This document shows positions 1 through 8,363 of a DNA stretch of 64,000 bases, piece after piece (position 1 is the first letter of the stretch; the number at the start of each line of letters is the position of its first letter). The position numbers and the translations under genes are program-made. Source of the stretch: Kitasatospora papulosa (lineage in GTDB: Bacteria > Actinomycetota > Actinomycetes > Streptomycetales > Streptomycetaceae); the NCBI RefSeq assembly GCF_000717245.1, contig NZ_JNYQ01000005.1:1-64000 (forward strand). The letters are read 5' to 3'. The notes beneath the pieces were generated by a model, which saw only the letters and a program-made list of their open reading frames with translations, did not search any database and had not been told where the DNA came from.

Positions 1-47
1 ATGGTACTGCAGGGGGGACCCTGTGGGAGAGTAGGACGCCGCCGAAC
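1..47 (+). rRNA. rrf: 5S ribosomal RNA, 3' end only
   Basis: The first 47 bases match the 3' third of an actinobacterial 5S rRNA: the ATGGTACTGC segment, the GGGGGACCCTGTGGGAGAGT hairpin region and the closing GGACGCCGCCGAAC. The rest of the gene and presumably the 16S and 23S genes lie upstream of the window. A factor-independent terminator follows about 13 bases later. The exact mature 3' end may differ by one or two bases. Confidence 0.93.
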
Positions 48-59
48 AATTATTCCGGG

Positions 60-90
60 AAAGCCCCGTGCCCTTGTGGCACGGGGCTTT
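60..90 (+). terminator. rRNA operon terminator
   Basis: A perfect 13-bp stem (60-72 with 78-90) with a 5-base loop, beginning AAAGCCCCGTGCC and ending in a TTTT run at 88-91. It lies directly after the 5S rRNA, so it should end the rRNA transcript. Confidence 0.9.
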
Positions 91-119
91 TCTGCGTTCT
101 GAGCGTCTAGGGTCGGACC

Positions 120-767
120 ATGCGCTACGAACTGGTCATCTTCGACAACGACGGCGTGCTCGTCGACAGTGAGCCGATCTCCAACACCGTGCTGGCCGGC
201 TACCTCACCGAGCTCGGCCACCCCACCTCGTACGACGAGTCCCTCCGCGACTACATGGGGGCCGCCATCCACCGGGTCCACGACCTCGTGGAGGAGCGGA
301 CCGGCCAGAAACTGCCCGAGGACTTCGACGAGGAGCTCCACCGGCGCACCCTCGACGCGTTCCAGCAGGAGCGGCTGGCCGCGGTCGAGGGAGTCGACGA
401 GCTGCTGGGCTCGCTCGTCGCCGACGGCGTCGCGTACTGCGTCGCCTCGTCCGGAAGCCACCAGAAGATCGCGGCAGGGCACCGGAACACCGGCCTCGAC
501 CAGTGGTTCGAGGAGGAGTGGATCTTCAGCTCCGAGGATGTGGGGCAGGGAAAACCGGCCCCGGACCTGTTCCTCCACGCCGCCGAACGGATGGGCGTCG
601 CCCCCGAGCGGTGTGTCGTGATCGAGGACAGCCCGCTCGGCGTCGAGGCGGCCCGCGCCGCGGGGATGGACGTGTACGGCTTCACGTCGATGATGCCGGC
701 GGACCGGCTCAGCGGAGTCACCGGGCACTTCTCCGACATGGGGCAGCTTCCCCAACTCCTCGCCTGA
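120..767 (+). CDS. HAD family hydrolase, beta-phosphoglucomutase-like
   Basis: 215 residues, the normal size for HAD subfamily IA phosphatases/phosphomutases with a C1-type helical cap. Motif I is FDNDG with nucleophile D9 and acid/base D11, followed by VLVDSEP, which is typical of the PGMB/GPH-like group. Motif II is the serine of VASSG (about residue 110), motif III the lysine of GKPAPD (K145), and motif IV the acidic pair of VVIEDS (E169-D170). All catalytic residues are present, so a cytosolic phosphatase or phosphosugar mutase is likely; the substrate cannot be read from the sequence. The upstream neighbour is the rRNA operon and the gene downstream is an MFS transporter on the same strand, 42 bases away. 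Confidence 0.88.
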   Translation: MRYELVIFDNDGVLVDSEPISNTVLAGYLTELGHPTSYDESLRDYMGAAIHRVHDLVEERTGQKLPEDFDEELHRRTLDAFQQERLAAVEGVDELLGSLVADGVAYCVASSGSHQKIAAGHRNTGLDQWFEEEWIFSSEDVGQGKPAPDLFLHAAERMGVAPERCVVIEDSPLGVEAARAAGMDVYGFTSMMPADRLSGVTGHFSDMGQLPQLLA

Positions 768-809
768 TCCGTCTACCCAGCGGTAGATCCGGGCTCTACG
801 CTCGCGGCC

Positions 810-2012
810 ATGACGGATGCGCGGTTGCGGTACGGCAGGGCCTCGCTCGCTCTGAGCTTCCTGGCGCAAGGGGTGACCTTTGCGCTCCTCGTGACGCGCA
901 TCCCCGCCATCCAGGACCGGTACGGGATATCCGACGGGCTGCTGCCCGTCTTCCTGGCCGCCGTTCCTGTCCTGGCGGGGGTCGCCAGCGTGGTCACCGA
1001 GAAGGTGGTCGCGCGGGTGAGGCCCGGGGTCGTGCTCAGGTGGGCGCAGCCCGTGGTGATGGTGGCCCTGCTCGGTGTGGGTGCCGGCACCGAGGTCTGG
1101 CAGGTCGCCGTCGCGCTCGGTGTCTTCGGGCTGGCCGTCGGGGCGCTGGACGCCTCGATGAACATGATGGGCGTCAGCCTTCAGCGCGCGTACGGGCGCA
1201 GCATCATGCTCGGTTTCCACGCCGCGTACAGCCTGGGCGGTATCGCCGGGGCGTCGATGGCGTGGGCCGGTGCGCACTGGGACCTGTCGCTGCTGGTGTC
1301 CTATCTTCCGGCGGTGGTCGTCCTGCTGCCCGCGGTCCTGATCGGGAGCCGTTGGTACGCGGAGGGGAGGACGGCCGGCGACGCGGTCGCGCCCGGGCGG
1401 GCCCAGGCCGCGTCGGTGCCGTTCCGGCTGCTGCTGCCGCTGTGTCTGGTGATGGCGTTCGCGTACATCGGGGACTCGACGGTCTCCAACTGGAGTGCGA
1501 AGTACCTTCAGGACGTCCTGGGCGGCTCGGAGCAGCTGGCGACGGTCCCGTACAACGTCTACATGGTGACGACGCTGCTGGGGCGGGCCGTCGGTGACCT
1601 CGGGGTGCGCCGGTTCGGGGCGGTCGCCGTGGTGCGGGGCGGGAGTGTGCTGGCCGCCGTGGGGTTCGGTGTGGTGGCGGTGGCGCCGGGGGCCTGGTGG
1701 GGGATGCTCGGCTTCACGCTGCTGGGGCTGGGGCTCTGTGTGATCGTGCCGCAGACCTTCGCCGCCGCGGGGCGGATGTTCCCCGGGGCGAGTGATGTGG
1801 CCGTGGCCCGGCTGAACGTCTTCAACTACGTGGGTTTCCTCGTGGGGTCGCCGCTCGTGGGGGCGCTCGGGGACGCGTGGAGTTACCGCGGCGCGATGCT
1901 CGTGCCCATGGTGCTGGTCCTGGCGACGCTCCTGTACGCCCGCTCGTTCGGTGCGGAACCCGCCCGATACGGTGGCGGGCATGAGCGGGCGCGCGCAGCT
2001 GATGTGGGATGA
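810..2012 (+). CDS. MFS transporter
   Basis: 400 residues with about twelve hydrophobic segments, the standard major facilitator fold. The first membrane segment begins around residue 12, and the basic loop between helices 2 and 3 (KVVARVRPG, about residues 68-76) is where family members carry their conserved motif. The later half contains FNYVGFLVGSPLVGALG, typical of the FucP/YbjJ-like sugar or drug efflux group. The substrate is unknown. The 3' end overlaps the next gene (starting at 1981) by 32 bases, so the two are probably cotranscribed and translationally coupled. Confidence 0.88.
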   Translation: MTDARLRYGRASLALSFLAQGVTFALLVTRIPAIQDRYGISDGLLPVFLAAVPVLAGVASVVTEKVVARVRPGVVLRWAQPVVMVALLGVGAGTEVWQVAVALGVFGLAVGALDASMNMMGVSLQRAYGRSIMLGFHAAYSLGGIAGASMAWAGAHWDLSLLVSYLPAVVVLLPAVLIGSRWYAEGRTAGDAVAPGRAQAASVPFRLLLPLCLVMAFAYIGDSTVSNWSAKYLQDVLGGSEQLATVPYNVYMVTTLLGRAVGDLGVRRFGAVAVVRGGSVLAAVGFGVVAVAPGAWWGMLGFTLLGLGLCVIVPQTFAAAGRMFPGASDVAVARLNVFNYVGFLVGSPLVGALGDAWSYRGAMLVPMVLVLATLLYARSFGAEPARYGGGHERARAADVG

Positions 2013-3153
2013 GGCAGTAACGGGATACGACTTCGGGTCCAGTCACCCCATGGATCCGGTCAGACTCGCTCTGACGATGGGCCTGGTGCGGGCGTTCGGG
2101 CTGGACGGGGCGGTCGACGTCCGGTCGGCGAAGTCCGCCGGGGACTCCACGCTGCGGCTCGTGCACCGTGAGGACTACGTGGCTGCCGTCCGGTCCGCGT
2201 CCGCGGCCCCGGGGTCCGCCGACCAGACGTACGGGCTCGGGACGGTCGACGATCCCGCCTTCGCGGGGATGCACGAGGCGTCCGCGCTCATCGCCGGGCT
2301 CTCGGTGGGGGCCGCGGAGGCGGTGTGGCGGGGGGAGAGCCGGCACGCGGTGAACTTCACGGGCGGGCTGCACCATGCGATGCCGGGGGCGGCCTCGGGA
2401 TTCTGTGTGTACAACGATCCGGCGCTCGCCATCGCCCGGCTGCTGGAGCTGGGCGCGGAGCGGGTGGCGTACGTCGATGTGGACGTCCACCACGGGGACG
2501 GGGTGCAGGCGGCGTTCTGGGAGGATCCGCGGGTTCTCACCGTGTCGCTGCACGAGCATCCGCGCACGCTGTTCCCGCAGACCGGGTGGCCGGAGGAGAC
2601 CGGTGCCGGGGCGGGGGAGGGCGGGGCCGTGAACGTGGCGCTGCCGGCGGGTACGGGTGACGCCGGGTGGCTGCGGGCGTTCCACGCGGTCGTGCCGGAG
2701 CTGCTGGAGGACTTCCGGCCGCAGGTGCTGGTGACGCAGCACGGGGCCGATACGCATGCCGAGGACCCGCTGGCACATCTCGCGGTGTCGCTGGACGCCC
2801 AGCGTGCCGTCATGACGGCATGTCATGAGCTCGCGCACGCCTACGCCGAGGACGGGCGCTGGGTGGCGCTGGGCGGAGGCGGTTACGCGGTGGTGGACGT
2901 GGTGCCGCGGTCCTGGACGCATCTCGTGGGGATCGCCGCGCATGCGCCGGTGGAGCCGGAGTCCGTGATTCCGGCGTCGTGGCGGGACGAGGTCTACGCC
3001 CGTACACGGCAGTTGGGCCCTGCCCGGATGACCGACGGCCGGACGCCGTCGTGGAAGCCGTGGGAGGACGGGTACGACCCCGCGGACCGGCTGGACCAGG
3101 CGGTGCTGGCGACCCGTCGGTCGGCGTTCCCGCTGCGGGGGCTGCTGGCCTGA
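1981..3153 (+). CDS. acuC: AcuC-type histone deacetylase family protein
   Basis: 390 residues of the arginase/deacetylase superfamily, zinc-dependent class I/II HDAC-like. Visible catalytic elements are GGLHH (H131-H132), the zinc-binding DVDVHHGDG loop (D166, D168, H170), the QHGADTH loop near residue 255 and the GGGGY tyrosine near residue 304. AcuC homologues deacetylate acetyl-CoA synthetase and so activate acetate and acetoin use; that function is family knowledge, not shown here. The start at ATG 1981 (MSGRAQL) was preferred over an upstream in-frame codon at 1951 because it aligns with the family N-terminus. It overlaps the MFS gene by 32 bases. Confidence 0.88.
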   Translation: MSGRAQLMWDEAVTGYDFGSSHPMDPVRLALTMGLVRAFGLDGAVDVRSAKSAGDSTLRLVHREDYVAAVRSASAAPGSADQTYGLGTVDDPAFAGMHEASALIAGLSVGAAEAVWRGESRHAVNFTGGLHHAMPGAASGFCVYNDPALAIARLLELGAERVAYVDVDVHHGDGVQAAFWEDPRVLTVSLHEHPRTLFPQTGWPEETGAGAGEGGAVNVALPAGTGDAGWLRAFHAVVPELLEDFRPQVLVTQHGADTHAEDPLAHLAVSLDAQRAVMTACHELAHAYAEDGRWVALGGGGYAVVDVVPRSWTHLVGIAAHAPVEPESVIPASWRDEVYARTRQLGPARMTDGRTPSWKPWEDGYDPADRLDQAVLATRRSAFPLRGLLA

Positions 3154-3231
3154 GAGGGCGGGTTACGCCAACGGGTGGGCGGTATGCGGGTTCCGGCCCC
3201 GGGCCGCCCCGGGTGCGGGAGCATCGGGAGG

Positions 3232-4047
3232 GTGTTGAGCACCGGAGCGCTGCGCGCTCATCTGCTGGCGGCGCGGCTCGCGGGGCCCGTGGCCACGCCG
3301 CGGGAGACCAGTCTGCGGAGTTATCGGCTGTTCGCGGCGAGGGATCCCCGTGTACTGCTCGGGCTTGATCCCGACCGCGCCTGGGGTGAGCGTGATCTGC
3401 TGCGGCTGATGGCCGACAAGTGTGGTGTCTCGGGCGACCCCGGTCATGTGTCGGGCCCGGACGTGATCGACCCGGAGCGGACCCTGGCCGCCCTGGAGGC
3501 GTTCGCGCGGAGGCTCGCGGGGGCTGCGGAGAGGCGGGCCCCGGTGTTGTTCGGCACGGGGCATCCGCATCGGCTTCTCGGGTTCTACGCGGGGCTGGCG
3601 GACGCGTTGTCGGCGGCCGGCTGCGTGGTGCTCACCCCGGCGCAGGGCCGAAGTGTCGACATGGCGACTCGATTCGGCGTACGCACGTACAGCCTCGACT
3701 ACGTACAAGGTGTCGCGCTGGTGCGCGAACCGGGCGTGCGGACCGCCGGGAGTGCGACCGGCGCGCACACCCACTCGCCGCTTCCGGTCCGGGCGGTGCT
3801 GGAGGAGGCGGTGAAGGCCGGGGGGCCGGTGCCGGAGCTGGTGGTCGGGGACCACGGCTGGGTCTGCGGGGCAGGTCAGCTGGGTATCGAGGCCATCGGG
3901 CTGGCTGATACGGACGACCCGGCGTTGTTCGTGGGTGAGGCGGAGGGGCGGGTGTCCGTCGCCGTTCCGCTCGACGACGGGGTGCGGTCGGACCACTACC
4001 GCCCTCTCACCCGGTATGTACTCGATCGAGCGGGTTTGGCCCGGTAG
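3232..4047 (+). CDS. Conserved actinobacterial phosphatase-like protein
   Basis: 271 residues from GTG 3232 (VLSTGALRAHLLAARLAG), with CGGGAG at 3217-3222 as a plausible ribosome site; an earlier in-frame start at 3175 would add a proline- and glycine-rich tail that looks non-coding. I recognise it only as a protein widespread in Streptomyces and usually labelled phosphatase; in S. coelicolor it sits next to bdtA (from memory). Notable segments are an ATPRETSLRSYRLFA N-terminal motif, LFGTGHPHRLLGFYAGLA in the middle, and a C-terminal VVGDHGWVCGAGQLGIEAIG segment. No signal peptide or membrane helix is evident. The GTGHP and GDHGW motifs suggest ligand- or metal-binding loops, but no reaction can be assigned. 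Confidence 0.7.
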   Translation: MLSTGALRAHLLAARLAGPVATPRETSLRSYRLFAARDPRVLLGLDPDRAWGERDLLRLMADKCGVSGDPGHVSGPDVIDPERTLAALEAFARRLAGAAERRAPVLFGTGHPHRLLGFYAGLADALSAAGCVVLTPAQGRSVDMATRFGVRTYSLDYVQGVALVREPGVRTAGSATGAHTHSPLPVRAVLEEAVKAGGPVPELVVGDHGWVCGAGQLGIEAIGLADTDDPALFVGEAEGRVSVAVPLDDGVRSDHYRPLTRYVLDRAGLAR

Positions 4048-4124
4048 GCGGCCGATCGTCTCACCTCTTCCCCACTCGCATCATGCGCCCCTAATCTGGG
4101 GAGTGAGCGCACAACGACGAAGAG

Positions 4125-4137
4125 TCACCGGAGGGGA
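4125..4137 (+). promoter_or_regulatory. Possible BldD box upstream of bdtA
   Basis: TCAC-N5-GGGA at 4125-4137 is a seven-of-eight match to the palindromic BldD consensus TNAC-N5-GTNA. bdtA of S. coelicolor is a reported BldD target (recalled), which is the reason for pointing at it. The match is weak, it overlaps the region of a possible ribosome site at 4130-4136, and it could be chance. Confidence 0.25.
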
Positions 4138-4175
4138 AGCCGGTGCGCGTCTCGTGCGGAAGGTACAGGTGGGTC

Positions 4176-4388
4176 ATGGCTGCTGACAGTGAGAGGCCTC
4201 TCAACGAGGTCAGGTTTCTGACCGTGGCGGAAGTCGCCTCGGTCATGAGGGTGTCGAAGATGACCGTGTACCGCTTGGTGCACAGCGGTCATCTGCCGGC
4301 GATCAGGGTGGGAAGGTCCTTCCGGGTCCCGGAGCAAGCGGTTCACGAGTACCTTCGCGAGTCCTTCGTGGGGGTGGAGTCGGCCTGA
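4176..4388 (+). CDS. bdtA: Excisionase-fold HTH regulator, BdtA-like
   Basis: 70 residues from ATG 4176 (MAADSERPLNEVRF). It is a MerR/excisionase-type helix-turn-helix domain: FLTVAEVASVMRVSKMTVYR is the HTH (about residues 14-33), followed by LVHSGHLPAIRVGRSFRVPE, the wing that ends in the characteristic VGRSFRVP. The same architecture is found in BldC and in the product of S. coelicolor bdtA (SCO3328), a target of the developmental repressor BldD; synteny with bS22, the epimerase, rsbN and bldN supports that assignment. An in-frame GTG at 4143 has a strong GGAGGGG site upstream and would add 11 residues, so the start is not certain. It probably works as a small DNA-binding protein in development. 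Confidence 0.85.
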   Translation: MAADSERPLNEVRFLTVAEVASVMRVSKMTVYRLVHSGHLPAIRVGRSFRVPEQAVHEYLRESFVGVESA

Positions 4389-4401
4389 CATTGCCCTCGG
4401 A

Positions 4402-4431
4402 TTACGCCCCTCACCCGGTGGCGGGTAGGCT
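4402..4431 (+). promoter_or_regulatory. Possible vegetative promoter for the bS22 gene
   Basis: TTACGC (4402-4407) and TAGGCT (4426-4431) are spaced by 18 bases and resemble a sigma-HrdB promoter with a good -10 element. It lies between bdtA and the 32-codon ribosomal protein gene, which is expected to need strong vegetative expression. Confidence 0.4.
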
Positions 4432-4498
4432 AGGCCGACGTAGGTCGTGTGGGCCCAGACGCCCCGCACCAGTGAAGAAGAAGTGAGCGAGGGTAGTC

Positions 4499-4597
4499 GT
4501 GGGCTCTGTTATCAAGAAGCGGCGCAAGCGGATGGCCAAGAAGAAGCACCGCAAGCTGCTCAAGCGCACGCGCGTTCAGCGTCGCAACAAGAAGTAG
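4499..4597 (+). CDS. 30S ribosomal protein bS22 (AURKAIP1/COX24 domain)
   Basis: A 32-residue, extremely basic protein starting at GTG 4499 (MGSVIKKRRKRMAKKKHRKL) and ending RTRVQRRNKK. It matches the actinobacterial small-subunit protein seen by cryo-EM in mycobacterial ribosomes and named bS22, which binds 16S rRNA in the decoding region (family knowledge). More than half its residues are Lys or Arg. It is too short for many gene finders. A GAGGG ribosome site precedes the start by about five bases, and a strong terminator follows at 4617-4653, so it is probably transcribed as its own short unit. Confidence 0.93.
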   Translation: MGSVIKKRRKRMAKKKHRKLLKRTRVQRRNKK

Positions 4598-4616
4598 GCG
4601 AACGCAGTTCGTGAGT

Positions 4617-4653
4617 CCGGGGCCCTCCCGCCGTCATGGCGGGAGGGCCCCGG
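4617..4653 (+). terminator. Strong hairpin terminator after bS22
   Basis: A perfect 16-bp GC-rich stem (4617-4632 with 4638-4653) and a GTCAT loop. No long T-run follows, which is normal for Streptomyces terminators. It separates the bS22 gene from the epimerase gene. Confidence 0.8.
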
Positions 4654-4822
4654 TGCGTTCCGGGACGGGGCCGGGTTCCTGCGTCGTGCGGCGGATCCGG
4701 TGGTATTCGCGCCATCGGTTCGGTAAAGCCTGCCTGGGGTCATCACAGGGCAACATCCACCGACTACGGTGACGGCCAGGGGAAGACCCCGTTCGGTGAA
4801 CGATCGACGGAAGGCGCTGATC

Positions 4823-5893
4823 TTGGGGAAGATCGTGCTCGTCACAGGTGCGGCCCGCCAGCTGGGAGGCCGCTTCGTGCGGCGCATCCACCGCGATCCC
4901 GGTGTGGACCGGGTGATCGCCCTGGACGCGGTCACGCCCGGGCACCAGCTGGGTGACGCGGAGTTCGTCCTGGCGGACATCCGGCAGTCGGCCATCGCCC
5001 GGATCCTCGCCGAGCATTCCGTCGACACCGTCGTGCATCTGGACGTCTCGGCGAAGGCGTCGGGTGCGGGCGGCCGGACGACGGTCAAGGAGACCAACGT
5101 CATCGGCACGATGCAGCTGCTCGGCGCCTGCCAGAAGTCCCCGGCCGTCCAGCGTCTCGTGGTCAAGTCCAGCACGAACGTCTACGGCTCCGCGCCCCGC
5201 GACCCCGCGGTCTTCACCGAGACGACGCCGCCCAAGTCCCTGCCCAGCGGGGGCTTCGCCAAGGACGCGGTGGAGGTCGAGGGGTACGTCCGCGGATTCG
5301 CGCGCCGCAGGCCGGACGTGGCGGTGTGCGTGCTGAGGTTCGCGAACATCCTGGGGCCCGAGCCGGACTCGCCGCTCGCCGACTACCTGACGCTGCCGGT
5401 CCTGCCGACGGTCCTCGGGTACGACCCCCGGCTGCAGTTCGTCCACGAGGACGACGTGGTCGACGTACTGGAGATCGCCGCCCGCGAGCCCCGGCGCGGC
5501 ACCCTGAACAGCGGCACGTTCAACATCGCGGGTGACGGTGTGCTGCTGCTGTCGCAGTGCTCGCGCCGGCTGGGACGGCCGACCGTGCCGGTGCTGCTGC
5601 CGGCCGTCACCTGGGTGGGGACGGCGCTCCGTACGATCGGGATGACGGACTTCTCGCCGGAACAGATCCGGCTGCTCACCCACGGCAGGGTCGTCTCGAC
5701 GGTGCAGATGCGCGAGACGCTCGGGTTCCGGCCCAGGTTCACCACGGCCGAGACCTTCGCGGAGTTCGCGCGGAGCCGGGGGCCGGGGCTGCTTCCTCCC
5801 GAGCGGGTGGGCAGGGCGGTCGGGAGACTCGCCGAGCTCCCGCTCGGCGGGGGGCAGGCCGGCACGACACATTCGACTCACGGCGCCAGGTAG
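4823..5893 (+). CDS. NAD-dependent epimerase/dehydratase (extended SDR)
   Basis: 356 residues from TTG 4823 (LGKIVLVTGAARQLGG), chosen because GGAAGG lies 8 bases upstream and the Rossmann fold then starts at once, as in the family; GTG 4796 is an alternative adding nine residues. The nucleotide-binding loop is VTGAARQLGGRF and an acidic residue closes strand 2 (VIALDAV). The usual SDR YxxxK is not obvious: the catalytic region reads SSTNVYG followed later by FAKDAVEVEGYV, so the Tyr/Lys pair is altered and activity may be atypical. The protein belongs to a Streptomyces family found between bS22 and the acyltransferase gene next to bldN. It is probably cotranscribed with the acyltransferase gene 16 bases downstream. 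Substrate unknown. Confidence 0.82.
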   Translation: MGKIVLVTGAARQLGGRFVRRIHRDPGVDRVIALDAVTPGHQLGDAEFVLADIRQSAIARILAEHSVDTVVHLDVSAKASGAGGRTTVKETNVIGTMQLLGACQKSPAVQRLVVKSSTNVYGSAPRDPAVFTETTPPKSLPSGGFAKDAVEVEGYVRGFARRRPDVAVCVLRFANILGPEPDSPLADYLTLPVLPTVLGYDPRLQFVHEDDVVDVLEIAAREPRRGTLNSGTFNIAGDGVLLLSQCSRRLGRPTVPVLLPAVTWVGTALRTIGMTDFSPEQIRLLTHGRVVSTVQMRETLGFRPRFTTAETFAEFARSRGPGLLPPERVGRAVGRLAELPLGGGQAGTTHSTHGAR

Positions 5894-5909
5894 AGGAGCG
5901 CGACCGACG

Positions 5910-6953
5910 ATGGCGGACGCCAAGGTCATTCCCTTCGACGACGATCGTTCGCGCTCCGGCGCGGCGCGGCGCAGAGGCGTGCCGCCGGGTGGCGGCCGGG
6001 GGCCGGTGGCTGCCGGTCCTGCGCCCGTGAGCGCCCTGCCGGGCGGTCAGGTGCCGGAAGGGGCCGCCGAGGCCGCTGGTGGGGCCCCACAGGACGGTGA
6101 CGCGGGTTCCGGGAGCGGTTGGGACCGGCGGATCGCGGGCGGGCTCGCGTTCCTGCGGCGCCGGCTCACGGGCGATTACGACGTCGACGAGTTCGGCTAC
6201 GACAAGGAGCTGACCGACCAGGTCCTCATGTCGGTGCTGCGGCCGCTCGCGGACAAGTACTTCCGGGTCGAGGTGAAGGGCATCGAGAACATCCCGTCCG
6301 ACGGCGGGGCGCTCGTCGTGGCCAATCACTCCGGGACGCTGCCGCTGGACGGGCTGATGCTGCAGGTCGCTGTCCACGACAACCACCCGGCCGAGCGCCA
6401 TCTGCGGCTGCTCGCGGCCGATCTCGTCTTCATGCTCCCTGTGGTCAACGAGCTGGCGAGGAAGGCCGGGCACACCCTCGCGTGCGCGGAGGACGCGGAG
6501 CGGCTGCTGCAGGGCGGCGAGGTCGTCGGGGTGATGCCGGAGGGATTCAAGGGCATCGGGAAGCCGTTCGGCGAGCGGTACAAGCTCCAGCGTTTCGGGC
6601 GGGGCGGGTTCGTCTCGACGGCGCTGCGGGCCGGGGTGCCGATCGTGCCGTGCTCGATCGTCGGGGCCGAGGAGATCTACCCGATGATCGGCAACTCGAA
6701 GACGCTGGCGCGTGTCCTGGGGGTCCCGTACTTCCCGATCACGCCGACGTTCCCGTGGCTGGGGCCGCTGGGCGCGCTGCCGCTGCCGACGAAGTGGACG
6801 ATCCAGTTCGGGGAGCCGATTCCCACGGACGGGTATCCGCCGGAGGCGGCGGAGGACCCGATGCTGATGTTCAACCTGACGGACCAGGTGCGGGAGCAGA
6901 TCCAGCACACGCTCTACAAGCTGTTGGTGCAGCGCCGGTCGGTCTTCTTCTGA
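5910..6953 (+). CDS. Lysophospholipid acyltransferase family protein (PlsC-like)
   Basis: 347 residues. The first 70 are low-complexity and rich in Gly, Ala and Pro; the acyltransferase domain runs from about 105 to 335. Its first block is VVANHSGTLPLDG (H140, D147), an HX6D variant of the usual HX4D motif that is typical of the branch with NHSG-LP-DG. The second block is MPEGFKGIGKPF near residue 210, and a third is VPIVPCSIVGAEEIYP. It should transfer acyl chains to a glycerophospholipid or glycerol acceptor at the membrane, but the acceptor is not known. It follows the epimerase by 16 bases and is convergent with rsbN, sharing the palindromic terminator at 6991-7031. Confidence 0.86.
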   Translation: MADAKVIPFDDDRSRSGAARRRGVPPGGGRGPVAAGPAPVSALPGGQVPEGAAEAAGGAPQDGDAGSGSGWDRRIAGGLAFLRRRLTGDYDVDEFGYDKELTDQVLMSVLRPLADKYFRVEVKGIENIPSDGGALVVANHSGTLPLDGLMLQVAVHDNHPAERHLRLLAADLVFMLPVVNELARKAGHTLACAEDAERLLQGGEVVGVMPEGFKGIGKPFGERYKLQRFGRGGFVSTALRAGVPIVPCSIVGAEEIYPMIGNSKTLARVLGVPYFPITPTFPWLGPLGALPLPTKWTIQFGEPIPTDGYPPEAAEDPMLMFNLTDQVREQIQHTLYKLLVQRRSVFF

Positions 6954-6990
6954 GGGCGTGGTCCGACGCCTCGTCCGTACGGCCGACGGC

Positions 6991-7031
6991 ATGAGTGAGG
7001 GGCGGCCCGGCTCGGGCCGCCCCTCACTCAT
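6991..7031. terminator. Bidirectional terminator between acyltransferase gene and rsbN
   Basis: A perfect 19-bp inverted repeat (6991-7009 with 7013-7031) with a 3-base loop lies between the convergent gene ends at 6953 and 7038. The symmetry lets it act on both strands. Confidence 0.85.
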
Positions 7032-7037
7032 GTGCGC

Positions 7038-8234
7038 CTACGGTTCGACGTCCTTGCTGTCGATGCCCAGACCGGGCAGCAGGCCCGGGAGGAGCGGCGG
7101 CAGGGTGACGTCCGGTGAGGGGGCGGTGCCGGAGGTGCCGCCGGGTGAGGACGGGGCGGTGCCGTCCGTCGGGAGGTCCTCCAGCAGGCCGTCCGTGCCG
7201 CCGTCGAGCAGTCCGTCGGCCGGGCCGCTGTCGGAACCGGAGGGCTCCGGGGAGGTGCTCGTGGACGCGCTGTCGTCCGGGGCCGCGGAGGACTCGGGGG
7301 CTTCGCGGCCCGTGGGCGACGAGCGTCGGTCCCCCTGTGTGGAGTCGGCGGGAGGTTCGCCCTTCTCCGTGCCCGGTGCGCGGGGAAGCAGGGACTTCAG
7401 GGGGGCGACCTCCTGGTCCATGGCCTCGAACACGGAGCTGACCTTGTCGCTGATGTCGGTCAGCTGGACGGGCAGCCGGTCGCGGAGGCTGCTCCAGGTC
7501 GAGCGGTGCGAGCGGGAGAAGGTCTCCAGCGTCTGGATGGGGCCGATGGCGCCGTCGCGCTCGTAGGCGGAGTGGAGCAGGCGGTGGCCCTCGGTGGCGT
7601 CGTGGGTCATGCCGTCGAGGGCGCGTCTGACCTCACCGATCGACTCGTGGTCCATCGAGCCGGAGCGGCCGCGCTCCATGAGCCGGCGGGCTTCGCTGAG
7701 ACGGGTCGACGCCTGGTCGAGGTAGGCCTCGCCCCGGTCGGCGTCGTTGCTGGCCATGCCGCGGCTGATGTCCTCCATGCCCCGCTTGAGCGGGTAGAGG
7801 GAGTCACCCGGCAGGGCGTCGGAACTGGCAGCTGCCACTCCGCCGAACGCTCCCGCGGCGACACCGACCGTGAGCCCGCCCGCGGTGAGGCCCTTCGCCC
7901 AGCGGGAGCGGGGACGCAGCCTCCGGATCGGGGAGGCCCGGTGGGCTCCCTTGCTCCGCTGTTCGGGCACGGTAGGGCCCGTGGACGCACCACCTTCGGC
8001 GAACATGGTCTCCATGGCGGCGACGAGCTGGGCTCGCTGCACCACTTTGACTTCGGGATCGAATTGCGGCTCCGGTAGTTCGCCGAGGCCGTTCGCCAGG
8101 GCCAACAGCGGTCCGTGGTCGGCCGGTTCGGCCGGTTCCTCGGGCTGTACGGCCGCCGCACCCTTGGGGGACTGCTCCTCCAGGGCCTGGGCGAAGGCGT
8201 TCGCCCGCCGGTGTGCCGATACGTTTGCGATCAC
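7038..8234 (-). CDS. rsbN: RsbN-like membrane anti-sigma factor (DUF5667)
   Basis: 398 residues from GTG 8234, chosen because AGGAGG lies about 7 bases upstream; the in-frame GTG at 8243 would sit inside that ribosome site. An N-terminal helical region (about 4-80, with FAQALEE) is the likely sigma-binding domain. A hydrophobic segment of about 115-137 (WAKGLTAGGLTVGVAAGAFG) crosses the membrane, a DUF5667 region with SLYPLKRGMEDI follows, and the C-terminus is Ser, Pro and Gly-rich and would lie outside the cell. This layout and the position just downstream of bldN match RsbN, the cognate anti-sigma factor of sigma-BldN in S. venezuelae (from literature knowledge). A BldN-type promoter is visible upstream at 8364-8392. 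Confidence 0.88.
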   Translation of the reverse strand: MIANVSAHRRANAFAQALEEQSPKGAAAVQPEEPAEPADHGPLLALANGLGELPEPQFDPEVKVVQRAQLVAAMETMFAEGGASTGPTVPEQRSKGAHRASPIRRLRPRSRWAKGLTAGGLTVGVAAGAFGGVAAASSDALPGDSLYPLKRGMEDISRGMASNDADRGEAYLDQASTRLSEARRLMERGRSGSMDHESIGEVRRALDGMTHDATEGHRLLHSAYERDGAIGPIQTLETFSRSHRSTWSSLRDRLPVQLTDISDKVSSVFEAMDQEVAPLKSLLPRAPGTEKGEPPADSTQGDRRSSPTGREAPESSAAPDDSASTSTSPEPSGSDSGPADGLLDGGTDGLLEDLPTDGTAPSSPGGTSGTAPSPDVTLPPLLPGLLPGLGIDSKDVEP

Positions 8235-8363
8235 TGGCGGCACCTCCTCTCGTCATGACGGTCGACTCCCCTGAGGGTCCGGAAGGTTGCCCACCGGAGA
8301 CGTTTCCACACGATCGAGCGAGTGGAAACGGTCAGGTGTGGCGACAGGGGGCCTGCATGCGGC

